Below, piece by piece: positions 42,736 through 51,688 of a stretch of 64,000 nt of DNA. The position numbers and the translations under genes are program-made. The notes under the pieces are model-generated. The model had not been told where the DNA came from. It did not search any database and was given only the letters and a program-made list of their open reading frames with translations. The stretch is taken from the NCBI RefSeq assembly GCF_016863555.1, contig NZ_BOPC01000023.1, forward strand, positions 79,753-143,752, read 5' to 3'. Position 1 is the first letter of the stretch. Each line of letters opens with the position of its first letter. Source of the DNA: Micromonospora qiuiae (lineage in GTDB: Bacteria; Actinomycetota; Actinomycetes; Mycobacteriales; Micromonosporaceae).

Positions 42736-44769
42736 ATGTGGACCGACGGGCGGCTCTGCTACGGCGGTGACTACAACCCGGAGCAGTGGCCGGCGCAGGT
42801 GTGGGCCGAGGACGTCGCGCTGATGCGCCAGGCCCGGGTCAACCTGGTCACCGTCGGGGTGTTCGCCTGGTCCCGCCTGGAACCGGCACCCGGCCGGTAC
42901 ACCTTCGACTGGCTCGACCAGGTGCTCGACCTGCTGCACGGCGGCGGCATCCGGGTCGCGCTGGCCACCCCCACGGCGTCCCCGCCGCCCTGGTTCTCGG
43001 CGGCGCACCCGGACGCTCTGCCGGTCACCGCCGACGGGGTTCGGCTGCACCACGGCAGCCGGGACACCTACTGCGCCGCCGCGCCCGCCTACCGGGCCGC
43101 CGCCCGACGCATCGCCGGCGCCCTCGCCGACCGGTACGCCCACCACCCGGCGCTCGCCGGATGGCGCGTGCACAACGAGTACGGCACCACCTGCCACTGC
43201 GAGCACACCGCGACCGCGTTCCGCCGCTGGCTGGTCGCCCGCCACGGCGACCTGGACAGCCTCAACGACGCCTGGGTCACCAGCTTCTGGAGCCAGCACT
43301 ACACCGACTGGGCGCAGATCAGCACCCCCCGGGCCACCCAGTACCTGGCCAACCCCGGCCACCTGCTGGACTTCCGCCGCTTCTGGTCGGACACCCTGCG
43401 CAGCGCGTACGCCGAGCAGCGCGACCTGCTGCGCGCGGCCAACCCGCGGCTGCCGGTCACCACCAACTTCGTGCTCGGCGACTGGGTGCCGGTCGACCAC
43501 GCCCGCTGGGCCGCCGAGGTGGATCTGGTCGCCGTGGACCACTACCCGTCGGCGGTGGACATCGGCGCCGAGGAGCAGACCGCCCTGGTCGGCGACCTGG
43601 CCCGCGGCTGGGCCCGGCACGCCGCCACCCGAGGTCGCGACCCGGCGGCGGCCGCCGGCCGCGGCGACGCACCCGCACCGGCGTGGCTGCTGATGGAGAG
43701 CGCCCCCAACCAGATCCACACCGCCGGGCGGATGCACACCAAGGAACCCGGACGGATGCTGCGGCACAGCCTCGCCCACGTCGCCCGCGGCTCACACGGG
43801 GCGATGTTCTTCCAGTGGCGGGCCCCCACCGGCGGCGCCGAACGCTTCCACTCCGCCCTGGTGCCGCACGCCGGACCGGACAGCCGGGTGTTCCGCGAGG
43901 CCGTCGAACTCGGCGCGGCGCTGCACCGGCTCGCCGAGGTACGCGGAACCGTCGAGGCGTCCGTGGCGCTCGCCGTCGACGCCGCCAGCGGCTGGGCGCT
44001 GCGCCACCCCGGCCTGCCCTCCCGCCGGTTGGACCACCACGAGGAGGCCGCCGCCGCCCACCGAGGGCTGTGGCACGCCGGCTACGGCTGCGACGTGGTC
44101 GTGCCCGGCGACCCCCTCGACGGGTACCGCCTGCTCGTGCTGCCCGCCCTCTACCTGACCGACGACACCACCGCCGGCTGGATACACGACTACGTGCACG
44201 GCGGCGGCCACCTGCTGGCCACGTACCTCAGCGGGGTCGCCGACGAGCACGCCCGGGTGCGCCTCGGCGGCTACCCGGGCGCGTTACGCGACGTGCTCGG
44301 CGTGCGGGCCGAGGAGTTCCACCCGCTGGCCGACGAGGAGCAGGTCACCCTCGCCGACGGCGGCACCGGGCGGATCTGGGCTGAGACGCTGCGCCCGGCC
44401 GGAGCGCAGGTGGTCACCGCGTACGCCGGTGGGCTGCTCGACGGCCGGCCCGCCGTCACCCGCCACCGCTACGGCGCCGGGACCGCGTGGTACCTGTCCA
44501 CCCGACCCGACGAGCACACGTACCGGCGGCTGCTGGCCGACGCGGCACGCGCCGCCGGCGTCAGACCCGTCTGCGTCGGCGCGCCCGACGGCGTGGAGGC
44601 GGTGCGGCGCCGCGCCGGGCAGCACAGCTGGCTGTTCCTGCTCAACCACACCGACCGGGCACAACGCGTCGCCGCGCGGGGCGTGGAACTGCTCACCGCG
44701 GCCACCGTCGACCAGGTGGTGGCCCTGCCGCCCGGCGGCGTCGCCGTGCTGCGCGAGCACACCGGGTGA
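42736..44769 (+). CDS. GH42 beta-galactosidase
   Basis: Cytoplasmic beta-galactosidase of 677 residues, typical GH42 length. The N-terminus LCYGGDYNPEQWP is the family signature. The acid/base Glu is in VHNEYGTTCHC (about residue 143), with the zinc-type cysteines just after it, and the nucleophile Glu is in WLLMESAPNQ (about 318). The trimerisation and C-terminal beta domains are complete. It is divergent from the ROK regulator and has a good sigma-A promoter. Alpha-L-arabinopyranosidase activity also occurs in this family. Confidence 0.95.
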   Translation: MWTDGRLCYGGDYNPEQWPAQVWAEDVALMRQARVNLVTVGVFAWSRLEPAPGRYTFDWLDQVLDLLHGGGIRVALATPTASPPPWFSAAHPDALPVTADGVRLHHGSRDTYCAAAPAYRAAARRIAGALADRYAHHPALAGWRVHNEYGTTCHCEHTATAFRRWLVARHGDLDSLNDAWVTSFWSQHYTDWAQISTPRATQYLANPGHLLDFRRFWSDTLRSAYAEQRDLLRAANPRLPVTTNFVLGDWVPVDHARWAAEVDLVAVDHYPSAVDIGAEEQTALVGDLARGWARHAATRGRDPAAAAGRGDAPAPAWLLMESAPNQIHTAGRMHTKEPGRMLRHSLAHVARGSHGAMFFQWRAPTGGAERFHSALVPHAGPDSRVFREAVELGAALHRLAEVRGTVEASVALAVDAASGWALRHPGLPSRRLDHHEEAAAAHRGLWHAGYGCDVVVPGDPLDGYRLLVLPALYLTDDTTAGWIHDYVHGGGHLLATYLSGVADEHARVRLGGYPGALRDVLGVRAEEFHPLADEEQVTLADGGTGRIWAETLRPAGAQVVTAYAGGLLDGRPAVTRHRYGAGTAWYLSTRPDEHTYRRLLADAARAAGVRPVCVGAPDGVEAVRRRAGQHSWLFLLNHTDRAQRVAARGVELLTAATVDQVVALPPGGVAVLREHTG

Positions 44770-44775
44770 TCTCCG

Positions 44776-45426
44776 TCAGCCGGCGGCGACCGCGGCGCGG
44801 GAACGGTCGGCGGCGATGCGCACCGCCAGCGCGGCCAGCACCGTACCCATCACCACCCGCTGCACCCGCAACCACAGCGGTCGCCGCCCGAAGAATCCGG
44901 CGATCCCGCCGGCGGCCAGCACGATCAGCGTGTTCACCGTCAACGCCACCGCGATCTGGGTCAGCCCCAGCAGCAGACTCTGCGCTGCCACGTTGCCCCG
45001 CTCCGGGTCGATGAACTGCGGCAGCAGCGACACGTACAGGATCGCGATCTTCGGGTTGAGCAGGTTGGTGACCAGGCCCATGGTGAACAGCCGCCGAGCC
45101 GGGTCCGGCGGCAGCGGCGCCGGGGTGAACGGCGAGTGCCCGCCCGGACGGACCGCCTGCCAGGCCAGCCACAGCAGGTACGCCGCCCCGGCCAGTTTCA
45201 CCGCCGTGTACAGCGTCGGCACCAGCACGAACACGGTGGCGATGCCGGCCACCGCGGCGCCCAGATAGACGGCGAAGCCCGCCGCGACCCCGAGCAACGA
45301 GATCAACCCGGCCCGCCGCCCCTGGGTCACCGACCGCGACACCAGGTAGACCATGTTCGGCCCCGGCGTCAGCACCATGCCCAGCGCGACCAACGCGATC
45401 CCGACGACGCCTGCCGTACTCACCAT
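44776..45426 (-). CDS. LysE-family amino acid exporter
   Basis: Membrane protein of 216 residues with six predicted helices. Signatures are LVALGMVLTPGPNMVYLVSRS in the first helix region (the conserved PGP) and NLLNPKIAILYVSLLPQF after the central loop. It would export an amino acid or derivative such as homoserine lactone, threonine or lysine; the substrate cannot be assigned. It converges on the GH42 gene with only 6 bp between stops. Confidence 0.92.
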   Translation of the reverse strand: MVSTAGVVGIALVALGMVLTPGPNMVYLVSRSVTQGRRAGLISLLGVAAGFAVYLGAAVAGIATVFVLVPTLYTAVKLAGAAYLLWLAWQAVRPGGHSPFTPAPLPPDPARRLFTMGLVTNLLNPKIAILYVSLLPQFIDPERGNVAAQSLLLGLTQIAVALTVNTLIVLAAGGIAGFFGRRPLWLRVQRVVMGTVLAALAVRIAADRSRAAVAAG

Positions 45427-45550
45427 GTCTGCACCACCCCGTTACGCGTTCTCCGCGAGCCTACGACAGCGGGGGAATGCCCGCGGCGACGGTGACGCTG
45501 TGCTCCGGGCAGGCGACGGTCGCGTTACGGTGGGCTCGGGAGGTGGCGAG

Positions 45551-46024
45551 GTGCACAGCTGGGAGGCGTCGGTCGAGGCGCAGATCCGCTCGGCGCAGGA
45601 ACGCGGTGAGTTCGACAACCTGCCCGGCGCCGGCAAGCCGATTCCCGGCCGGGGTCTGCCCTACGACGAGTCCTGGTGGATCAAGAGTTTCCTGGAGCGT
45701 GAGCAGGTGCCCGGTGACCTGCTGCTACCCACCCCGCTGCTGCTGCGCCGCCGCATCGAGCGCCTGCCCGACGAGGTCCGCGACCTGCCGACCGAGCAGG
45801 CCGTACGGGCCTGCGTCGCCGAGCTGAACGCGCAGGTGATGGCGTGGCTGCGCAACCCGTCCGGCCCTCGGGTCGCGGTGCGTCCGGTCAACGCCGACAC
45901 GGTCGTCGCGCGCTGGCGGGCCGACCGGAGCACCACCACCGCCAGCGCGTCGTCGGCGCCCGCCACGCCGTCGCGGGCGCACCGGCGTGGGTGGTTTCCA
46001 TTCCGCCGCCGCCGCACCGTCTGA
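45551..46024 (+). CDS. DUF1992 (DnaJ-homologue subfamily C member 28-like) protein
   Basis: Protein of 157 residues with the conserved DUF1992 block EAQIRSAQERGEFDNLPGAG and GLPYDESWWIKSFLEREQVP near the N-terminus. The C-terminal 40 residues are low-complexity and basic. Function unknown. GTG 45551 has GGGAGG 7 bp upstream. Confidence 0.87.
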   Translation: MHSWEASVEAQIRSAQERGEFDNLPGAGKPIPGRGLPYDESWWIKSFLEREQVPGDLLLPTPLLLRRRIERLPDEVRDLPTEQAVRACVAELNAQVMAWLRNPSGPRVAVRPVNADTVVARWRADRSTTTASASSAPATPSRAHRRGWFPFRRRRTV

Positions 46025-46203
46025 CGTTGTCGTGCCGGCGGGTCACGACTAAGATCCATGGGGTGACTGCCGGGTCGGCCATGGGCCACGAGCGGACGGG
46101 ACACCCGGCCCGCCGGTGAGCCGGGCGCGGGCCCGCGGCCCACCGCTTTCTGCCATCTCCCTGCGCGCCTGCGCCAGGCGCCTGCTGCTGTTTTCCCGCG
46201 CGC

Positions 46204-46251
46204 TGCCTGCAGCGCGCCTCTGTTCCCCAGCGCGTTGTGCCTGCAGCGCGC
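46204..46251. repeat. 14-bp direct repeat pair
   Basis: TGCCTGCAGCGCGC occurs at 46204-46217 and 46238-46251, upstream of the nitroreductase-hemerythrin gene. Each copy contains the palindromic CTGCAG. It could be a regulatory site or simple sequence drift. Confidence 0.4.
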
Positions 46252-46314
46252 TTCTCGCCGCGGCCACCGGCGTCCTCCACTGTGGCCGATTCCTGCCAGC
46301 GCAGAAAGCAGAGC

Positions 46315-47148
46315 ATGCCGAACGACTTCAACCAGCAGATCATCGACGAGTTCCGGGCCAACGCCGGCCGGGTGGGCGGCCCGTTCGAGGGGGCACGCCT
46401 GATCCTGCTCACCACCACCGGGGCGCGCAGCGGCACCAGGCACACTACCCCGGTCGCCTACCTGCCCGACGGCGGCCAGCGGATCCTGGTGATCGCCTCC
46501 GCCGCCGGCGCGGACCGGCACCCGCAGTGGTACCGCAACCTGGTCGCCGACCCGCAGGTCACCGTCGAGGACGGAACGTTCACCTACCCGGCCCGCGCCG
46601 AGGTGCTCACCGGCGCCGAACGCGACCGGCTCTTCGCCCGCGCCGTACAGGCCGACCCCCGCTGGGCCGACTATCAGGCGAGGACGTCCCGGGTCATCCC
46701 GGTGGTGGCCCTTCACCAGCAGGCCGGCGGGCCGCCCGAGGCGTCCTCGCGGGGCGCGGCGCTGAAAATGATCCACGACGCGTTCCGGCGGGAGCTGGCC
46801 CTGATCCGGGACGAGGTCGACCGCTCCGGTCCCGGCCTCGGCGCCCAGCTGCGGGTGAACTGCCTGACGCTGTGCGGCGGCCTGACGGAGCATCATCGCC
46901 ACGAGGACGCGGGCATGTTCGCCGGCATCGGCGCGCAACGCCCGGACCTGGCGCCGGTGCTGGACCGACTGCGGGGGGAGCATCGGCGTGTCGCCGAACT
47001 GGTGGCGCAACTCCAGCAGACGGTCAACGCCGGCAGCGCCGACCGGGACCAGGTCCGCGCGCAGGTCGCACGGCTCGTCGCCGACCTGGAGGCGCATCTG
47101 GCGTACGAGGAGGAGCAGCTGATCCCGGTGCTCGACGGCGTGGGCTGA
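46315..47148 (+). CDS. F420-type deazaflavin nitroreductase fused to a hemerythrin-like domain
   Basis: Two-domain protein of 277 residues. Residues 1-140 are a Ddn-like split barrel: LILLTTTGARSGTRHTTPVAYLPDG and HPQWYRNLVADPQVTVEDG, with the tail ADYQARTSRVIPVVAL. Residues about 145-275 form a helical hemerythrin-like domain with the metal-ligand pattern MIHDAFRREL, TEHHRHEDAGMF and LEAHLAYEEEQLIPVL. The first half would use reduced F420 and the second bind a diiron or other metal centre that may sense oxygen or NO. ATG 46315 is the first start compatible with the domain boundary. A strong terminator follows. Confidence 0.88.
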   Translation: MPNDFNQQIIDEFRANAGRVGGPFEGARLILLTTTGARSGTRHTTPVAYLPDGGQRILVIASAAGADRHPQWYRNLVADPQVTVEDGTFTYPARAEVLTGAERDRLFARAVQADPRWADYQARTSRVIPVVALHQQAGGPPEASSRGAALKMIHDAFRRELALIRDEVDRSGPGLGAQLRVNCLTLCGGLTEHHRHEDAGMFAGIGAQRPDLAPVLDRLRGEHRRVAELVAQLQQTVNAGSADRDQVRAQVARLVADLEAHLAYEEEQLIPVLDGVG

Positions 47149-47157
47149 CACCGCTGC

Positions 47158-47193
47158 CGGCGGGCGGGCCCGAGTTGCTCTGCCCGCCCGCCG
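47158..47193 (+). terminator. Stem-loop terminator after the nitroreductase-hemerythrin gene
   Basis: Perfect 12-bp arms CGGCGGGCGGGC and GCCCGCCCGCCG with a 12-base loop, 10 bp after the stop. Confidence 0.85.
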
Positions 47194-47250
47194 ACCCCCC
47201 GTCCAACCCGTGATCCCGGCGTTCGTGCTGCCCGGTGGAATCAGCGTCGC

Positions 47251-47407
47251 TCTTGCGCCCTTCGCAAATCTTGCACAGACCTTGAATCCGCAGATCAACA
47301 TGGATCGCAGAGGCAGATTTCGGTCGACGTGGATTGCGTTTGTCCGTGCGTCCTTGTCGTGCCGGCCGTTACCGGATACCCCTTGTGCAGACCTTGTGGA
47401 AAGCTTG
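47251..47407 (+). promoter_or_regulatory. Phased CTTG heptamers, probable SARP binding sites
   Basis: Three repeats CCTTGTG (47381), CCTTGTG (47392) and GCTTGAG (47403) are spaced exactly 11 bp apart. A second set, TCTTGCA (47269) and CCTTGAA (47280), also has 11-bp spacing, with a further TCTTG at 47251. SARP proteins bind direct heptamers at 11-bp spacing overlapping the -35 region. Here they precede a SARP gene, so autoregulation is likely. Confidence 0.65.
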
Positions 47408-47446
47408 AGTCCGCTGGTGGGCGGCAGCGGCGGACAGCGAGGGCTC

Positions 47447-50326
47447 ATGGTCGTGCAGTTCAGGCTGCTGGGCAATGTCGAGGCGGAGACCGATGGCAAT
47501 ACGATCGATCTCGGTCATGTCCGTCAGCGATGTGTGCTGGCGGTGCTGCTGGTCGAGGCGAACAAGGTCGTCCATGTCGATCAGCTGCTCGACCGGGTGT
47601 GGATGGACCGGCCACCGCAGCGGGCACACGGCACGCTCTACAGCTACCTGTCGCGGCTACGGCGGGCGCTGAGCGGCGCCGACGATGTCGGCATCGTGCG
47701 GCAGCAGGGCGGCTACCTGTTGCACGTCGATCCCATGGCGGTGGATCTGCACCGTTTCCAGGCGTTGGTCGCACGTGCCCGGCTCACCGCCGACGACAAC
47801 CACGCGCTACGGCAGTTCGACGAGGCGCTCGGCCTGTGGCGGGGTGAGCCGTTCGCGGGCCTGGACACGCCCTGGTTCAACACGTCGCGTACGGCACTGC
47901 ACCAGGCGCGGCTGGCCGCCGAACGCGACCGGACCGATATCGCCCTGCGTCGTGGCCAGCATTCCACGCTGCTGTCCGAACTGTCGCGCGCGGTGGCCGA
48001 ACAACCGTTGGACGAGCGGCTCGCCGGGCAGCTCATGCTGGCGCTGTCCCGTTCGGGCCGACAAGCCGAGGCCCTCGAGCAGTACCAGCGGATCCGGCAC
48101 CGCCTGGCCGACGTGTTGGGCGTTGACCCCGGCGCCGACCTGCAGGAGCTGCATCTGCGGATCCTGCACGGCGATCGCGAGTTCGCCGCCTCGGCCGTGC
48201 CAGCTGAGGCTGCGGGCAGCGGCCGTACGCCCCGGCAGTTGCCGCCGCCACCGGCGAACTTCGCCGGCCGGGTCCGAGAGTTGGCGGCGCTGACCGACGC
48301 CGTCGACCAGCAGGTCGCCACGGGAGGCGGGGTCGCCATCTCCGCTGTCGGAGGGATGGGTGGAATCGGCAAGACCTGGCTGGCGTTGCGGTGGGCCCAC
48401 GACAACCTGGACCGGTTCCCCGACGGGCAGTTGTACGTGAACCTGCGTGGCTTCGAGCCCGCCGTGGAGGCGATGCCACCGCAGGTGGCGCTACGCGGCT
48501 TCCTCGACGCCCTCGGTGTGCCGCCCGGATCCGTCCCGGCGGACCTGGAGGCGCAGGCCAGCATGTACCGCAGCTTGGTGTCCGGCCGGCGGATGCTGAT
48601 CGTGCTGGACAACGCGCGCGACGCCGAGCAGGTGCGCCCGCTGTTGCCCGGTGTCCCCGGATGCGCCGTGGTGGTGACCAGCCGACAGCAACTGTCCGGC
48701 CTGGTGGCGGTCGAGGGTGCCCGCCCGGTCACGCTCGACCTGCTCACCGCCGCCGAGGCCCGAGAGTTGCTGGCGAGCCGACTCAGCGACAGCCGGGTGC
48801 TGGCCGAGCCGACGCCGGTGCAGGGGATCGTCGAGCGGTGTTCCGGGCTGCCGCTGGCGTTGGCGATCGTGGCGGCCCGCGCGGCGGCCCAGCCCGGGTT
48901 CCCGCTGGCCGCGCTGGACCGGGAACTGGCTGAACTGCAGGGCAGCCTCGACGGCTTCGCCGGCAGCGGAGACCCCGCCACTGACCTGCGGTCGGTGTTC
49001 TCCTGGTCGTACCGGGCGCTCGGCGAGCCGGCGGCGCGGCTGTTCCGCCTGCTCGGGCTGCATCCCGGGCCGGAGATCTCGGTGCGGGCCGCCGCCAGCC
49101 TCGCCGCGCTGCCGGAGCGGCAGGTGCGTCCCATCCTCGGCGAACTGCACCGGATGCAGCTGTTGGTGGAGCGGGTCCCCGGCAGATACACCTGCCATGA
49201 CCTGTTGCGGGCGTACGCGACGGAACTGGTCGAGTCGGAGCCTGCCCAGGTACGCCGCGCCGCGCTGCACCGGATGTTGGACCACTACCTGCACAGCGCC
49301 TGTTCCGCCGATGCGCGACTGTCCCCGCTGCGGGACCAACTCGTGCTGCCCGCCGCGGAGGCGGGCGTACGCCCGGACAGCCCATCGGACAACACGCAGG
49401 CGTTGGCCTGGTTCACCGAGGAAAGCCCAGTGCTCATGCGGGTGGTCGAGTTGGCTGCCCGGCACGGCTTCGACCGGCACGTCCGGCAACTGGCGTGGGC
49501 GCTGACCACCTTTCTCAGCCGGCGGGGCAACTGGGCGGACCTGATCGCCGTGCAGGAGGGCGCGTTGGCCGCCGCCGAGCGGGACGGTGACCGGGCGGCG
49601 CAGGCGCAGGCCCATCGGGACATCGTCCCCGCCTACAGCGAGACCGGCCGGTTCGGGTTGGCGCGGATGCACCTGGAGCGCGCTCTGGCACTGCTGGAGG
49701 AGCTCGCCGACCGGGTCGGCCAGGCACACACCCTGCTGACACTGGGCTGGTTGAGCGAGAAGGAAGGGGACCAGGCGGTTGCGTTACGCCACGACGAGCG
49801 GGCGCTGCGGCTCTTCCGCGACAACGGACATCAGGCAGGGGAGGCTCGGGCGCTCAACGCGCTCGGCTGGGACCACGCCATGCTCGGCGATCATCAGCAG
49901 GCGGTGCGTCACTGCCAGCAGGCGGTGGCCCTGCAACGCCGGCTCGGTGACCTGACCGGTGAGGCGAACAGTTGGGACACGCTCGGCTTCGCCCATCACC
50001 ATCTCGGCCACTACCGGTGGGCGGCCCGCTGCTATGGCCGGGCGCTGAAACTCAACCGCGAACTCGGCCACCGCTACAACGAGGCGGAGACGCTGCGGCA
50101 CCTCGGCGACACCCGCCAGGCCCTCGGCGACCACGAGGCCGCCAAGCGTTGCTGGTTGCGCGCCCTGCGGATTCTCACGGAGATAGCGCACCCGGAGGCC
50201 CAGCAGTTGCGGGACAAGCTCGCTGCCGTGCAGGCGAGGGTCGCCACCCGGCGCAGCGCCTCGAACGGCGTGGTCGCCGCGTGGCCCCGGGGCCGCGTCA
50301 CGGCTGTGCGGTGGACAGCGCGTTGA
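47447..50326 (+). CDS. SARP-family regulator with NB-ARC and TPR domains (AfsR-like)
   Basis: Large activator of 959 residues. Residues 1-95 are an OmpR-type winged helix (LGNVEAETDG, RQRCVLAVLLVEANKVVHVD) and about 100-245 the bacterial transcriptional activation domain. The NB-ARC ATPase has its P-loop GGMGGIGKTW near 303 and MLIVLDNARD as Walker B near 383. TPRs fill about 700-930 (for example WDTLGFAHHHLGHYRWAARCYGRAL). Such proteins usually activate antibiotic clusters in response to a ligand or nucleotide. ATG 47447 is chosen because the winged helix starts immediately; the upstream extension to 47210 runs through the phased repeats and is unlikely to be translated. Probable pathway regulator of the following genes. 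Confidence 0.9.
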   Translation: MVVQFRLLGNVEAETDGNTIDLGHVRQRCVLAVLLVEANKVVHVDQLLDRVWMDRPPQRAHGTLYSYLSRLRRALSGADDVGIVRQQGGYLLHVDPMAVDLHRFQALVARARLTADDNHALRQFDEALGLWRGEPFAGLDTPWFNTSRTALHQARLAAERDRTDIALRRGQHSTLLSELSRAVAEQPLDERLAGQLMLALSRSGRQAEALEQYQRIRHRLADVLGVDPGADLQELHLRILHGDREFAASAVPAEAAGSGRTPRQLPPPPANFAGRVRELAALTDAVDQQVATGGGVAISAVGGMGGIGKTWLALRWAHDNLDRFPDGQLYVNLRGFEPAVEAMPPQVALRGFLDALGVPPGSVPADLEAQASMYRSLVSGRRMLIVLDNARDAEQVRPLLPGVPGCAVVVTSRQQLSGLVAVEGARPVTLDLLTAAEARELLASRLSDSRVLAEPTPVQGIVERCSGLPLALAIVAARAAAQPGFPLAALDRELAELQGSLDGFAGSGDPATDLRSVFSWSYRALGEPAARLFRLLGLHPGPEISVRAAASLAALPERQVRPILGELHRMQLLVERVPGRYTCHDLLRAYATELVESEPAQVRRAALHRMLDHYLHSACSADARLSPLRDQLVLPAAEAGVRPDSPSDNTQALAWFTEESPVLMRVVELAARHGFDRHVRQLAWALTTFLSRRGNWADLIAVQEGALAAAERDGDRAAQAQAHRDIVPAYSETGRFGLARMHLERALALLEELADRVGQAHTLLTLGWLSEKEGDQAVALRHDERALRLFRDNGHQAGEARALNALGWDHAMLGDHQQAVRHCQQAVALQRRLGDLTGEANSWDTLGFAHHHLGHYRWAARCYGRALKLNRELGHRYNEAETLRHLGDTRQALGDHEAAKRCWLRALRILTEIAHPEAQQLRDKLAAVQARVATRRSASNGVVAAWPRGRVTAVRWTAR

Positions 50327-50483
50327 ACGCCCCGCCGCGCATGGCCGTCTTCGTCAATGGACCGGCGCTGGTGTGCCCTGCGATACTTTCGGGCGATCGG
50401 GGATATGCCGGCACCGGCACCGGACCGTCGTGTAGGGACGTCATTTGCGGGGAGAATTGATCACGGCCGAAGACCGTTCGGGG

Positions 50484-51686
50484 ATGACGCCTGTACGTGT
50501 GAGCGTGCCGGTCGTTTTCGACTATCTGCTGTCCCACTTGGGATTCTTCGCGGTGCTCCCGGTCCTGCCGCCGTTGCTGGGACGCCTGCTCCCGGATGCA
50601 GGTCCCTGGTTCATCGGGGCGGCTCTGTTCGCTTTCAACTTCGCGGTACGCGGTGCGTCGCTGTTCTGCGCGACCGTACTGCACCAGGTTCCTGTTCGCC
50701 GTGCCATGATTTCCGGGCTGCTGATGGCGGCATTCGGGTTCGCTCTGCTGCCGGTCGCGCCCGGTCGCCTCGGCATCGTGGGCTGCCTGCTCCTCGCCGG
50801 CACCGGCATCAGCACCAACGGGCTCATGGCTCGGGTGTACGTCGCGATGTCCCTGGAGAGCGCGGCCAGGCGCAACACCGTGTTCTCGGCGATCCAGGTC
50901 GCGGTCAACGTGTCCGCGGCGCTCGGGCCGATCCTGGCGAACGTCATGCTCGGGCGTGACATGTACACGCCGCTTCTGCTGGTGGCGGCCGGGATGTACG
51001 TGCTGGCGGCCGTGGCGGTTGCGCTTCTCGTACCGTCGGGAATGCGACCGAGGGACGGAGATGTGCGTCCCCCGTTGCGCCTCGGTCTGCTCCGCGCCGT
51101 GGTGGCCGATCCACACGTGCGGCGCGTCTCGTTGATCACCGCGGTGGGTGGGTTCCTGTACGCGCAGTTCTTCAGCGCGATCGCGCTGCACGTCGTACAT
51201 GTGACGGACTCCGTCGGGTTGCGGGCCGGCTTCTTCACCGCCAACGCGGTGTTCGTCGTACTGCTCCAGGTGCCTGTTTCCGCATATGTGGCCCGTCGCA
51301 TGAGCACGGGAACATCGTCGGTGCGCTTCCTGACCGTCGGTGTGATGATCTTCGGTGCGGCGTTTGCGGTGATGGCGGTCGGTGGCGCGGCGGTGATCGG
51401 CGTGTTCGCGGTGGTGGCGGTGTTCTCGCTGGCTGAAACCTTCTTCACGCCAACGGTCAACACCGCGTTCAGCGAGATTCCCGGTGGCCGTCCGGTCGTG
51501 GAGTTGTTCAACCTTCGGCAGGTCGCCGCCACCGCTGGCGAGTCGATCGGCGCCTTCTGCGGCGGTGCCTTGTTCGCCACCGCCATGCAACACGACATGC
51601 AGCCGGTGTACTGGGGCGCCGTCGCCGTCTTCGGCGTTCTCGCCGCTGTGCCCTACCTGCGCCACCCCGCACAGAGGACTATCTGA
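50484..51686 (+). CDS. MFS transporter
   Basis: Major facilitator protein of about 400 residues with roughly 12 hydrophobic segments. The loop between helices 2 and 3 is LHQVPVRRAM, a degenerate MFS motif A. Its position between the SARP gene and an ATP-grasp ligase, with its stop 2 bp before the next start, suggests export of the cluster product and self-protection. The start is uncertain: ATG 50484 is used, while TTG 50445 or TTG 50457 near GGGGAG would add up to 13 residues. Confidence 0.87.
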   Translation: MTPVRVSVPVVFDYLLSHLGFFAVLPVLPPLLGRLLPDAGPWFIGAALFAFNFAVRGASLFCATVLHQVPVRRAMISGLLMAAFGFALLPVAPGRLGIVGCLLLAGTGISTNGLMARVYVAMSLESAARRNTVFSAIQVAVNVSAALGPILANVMLGRDMYTPLLLVAAGMYVLAAVAVALLVPSGMRPRDGDVRPPLRLGLLRAVVADPHVRRVSLITAVGGFLYAQFFSAIALHVVHVTDSVGLRAGFFTANAVFVVLLQVPVSAYVARRMSTGTSSVRFLTVGVMIFGAAFAVMAVGGAAVIGVFAVVAVFSLAETFFTPTVNTAFSEIPGGRPVVELFNLRQVAATAGESIGAFCGGALFATAMQHDMQPVYWGAVAVFGVLAAVPYLRHPAQRTI

Positions 51687-51688
51687 TC

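Noticed and set aside
47210..47446. N-terminal extension of the SARP regulator from 47210
   Set aside because: It runs through the phased CTTG repeats, has mixed third-position composition, and the winged-helix domain starts right after ATG 47447.
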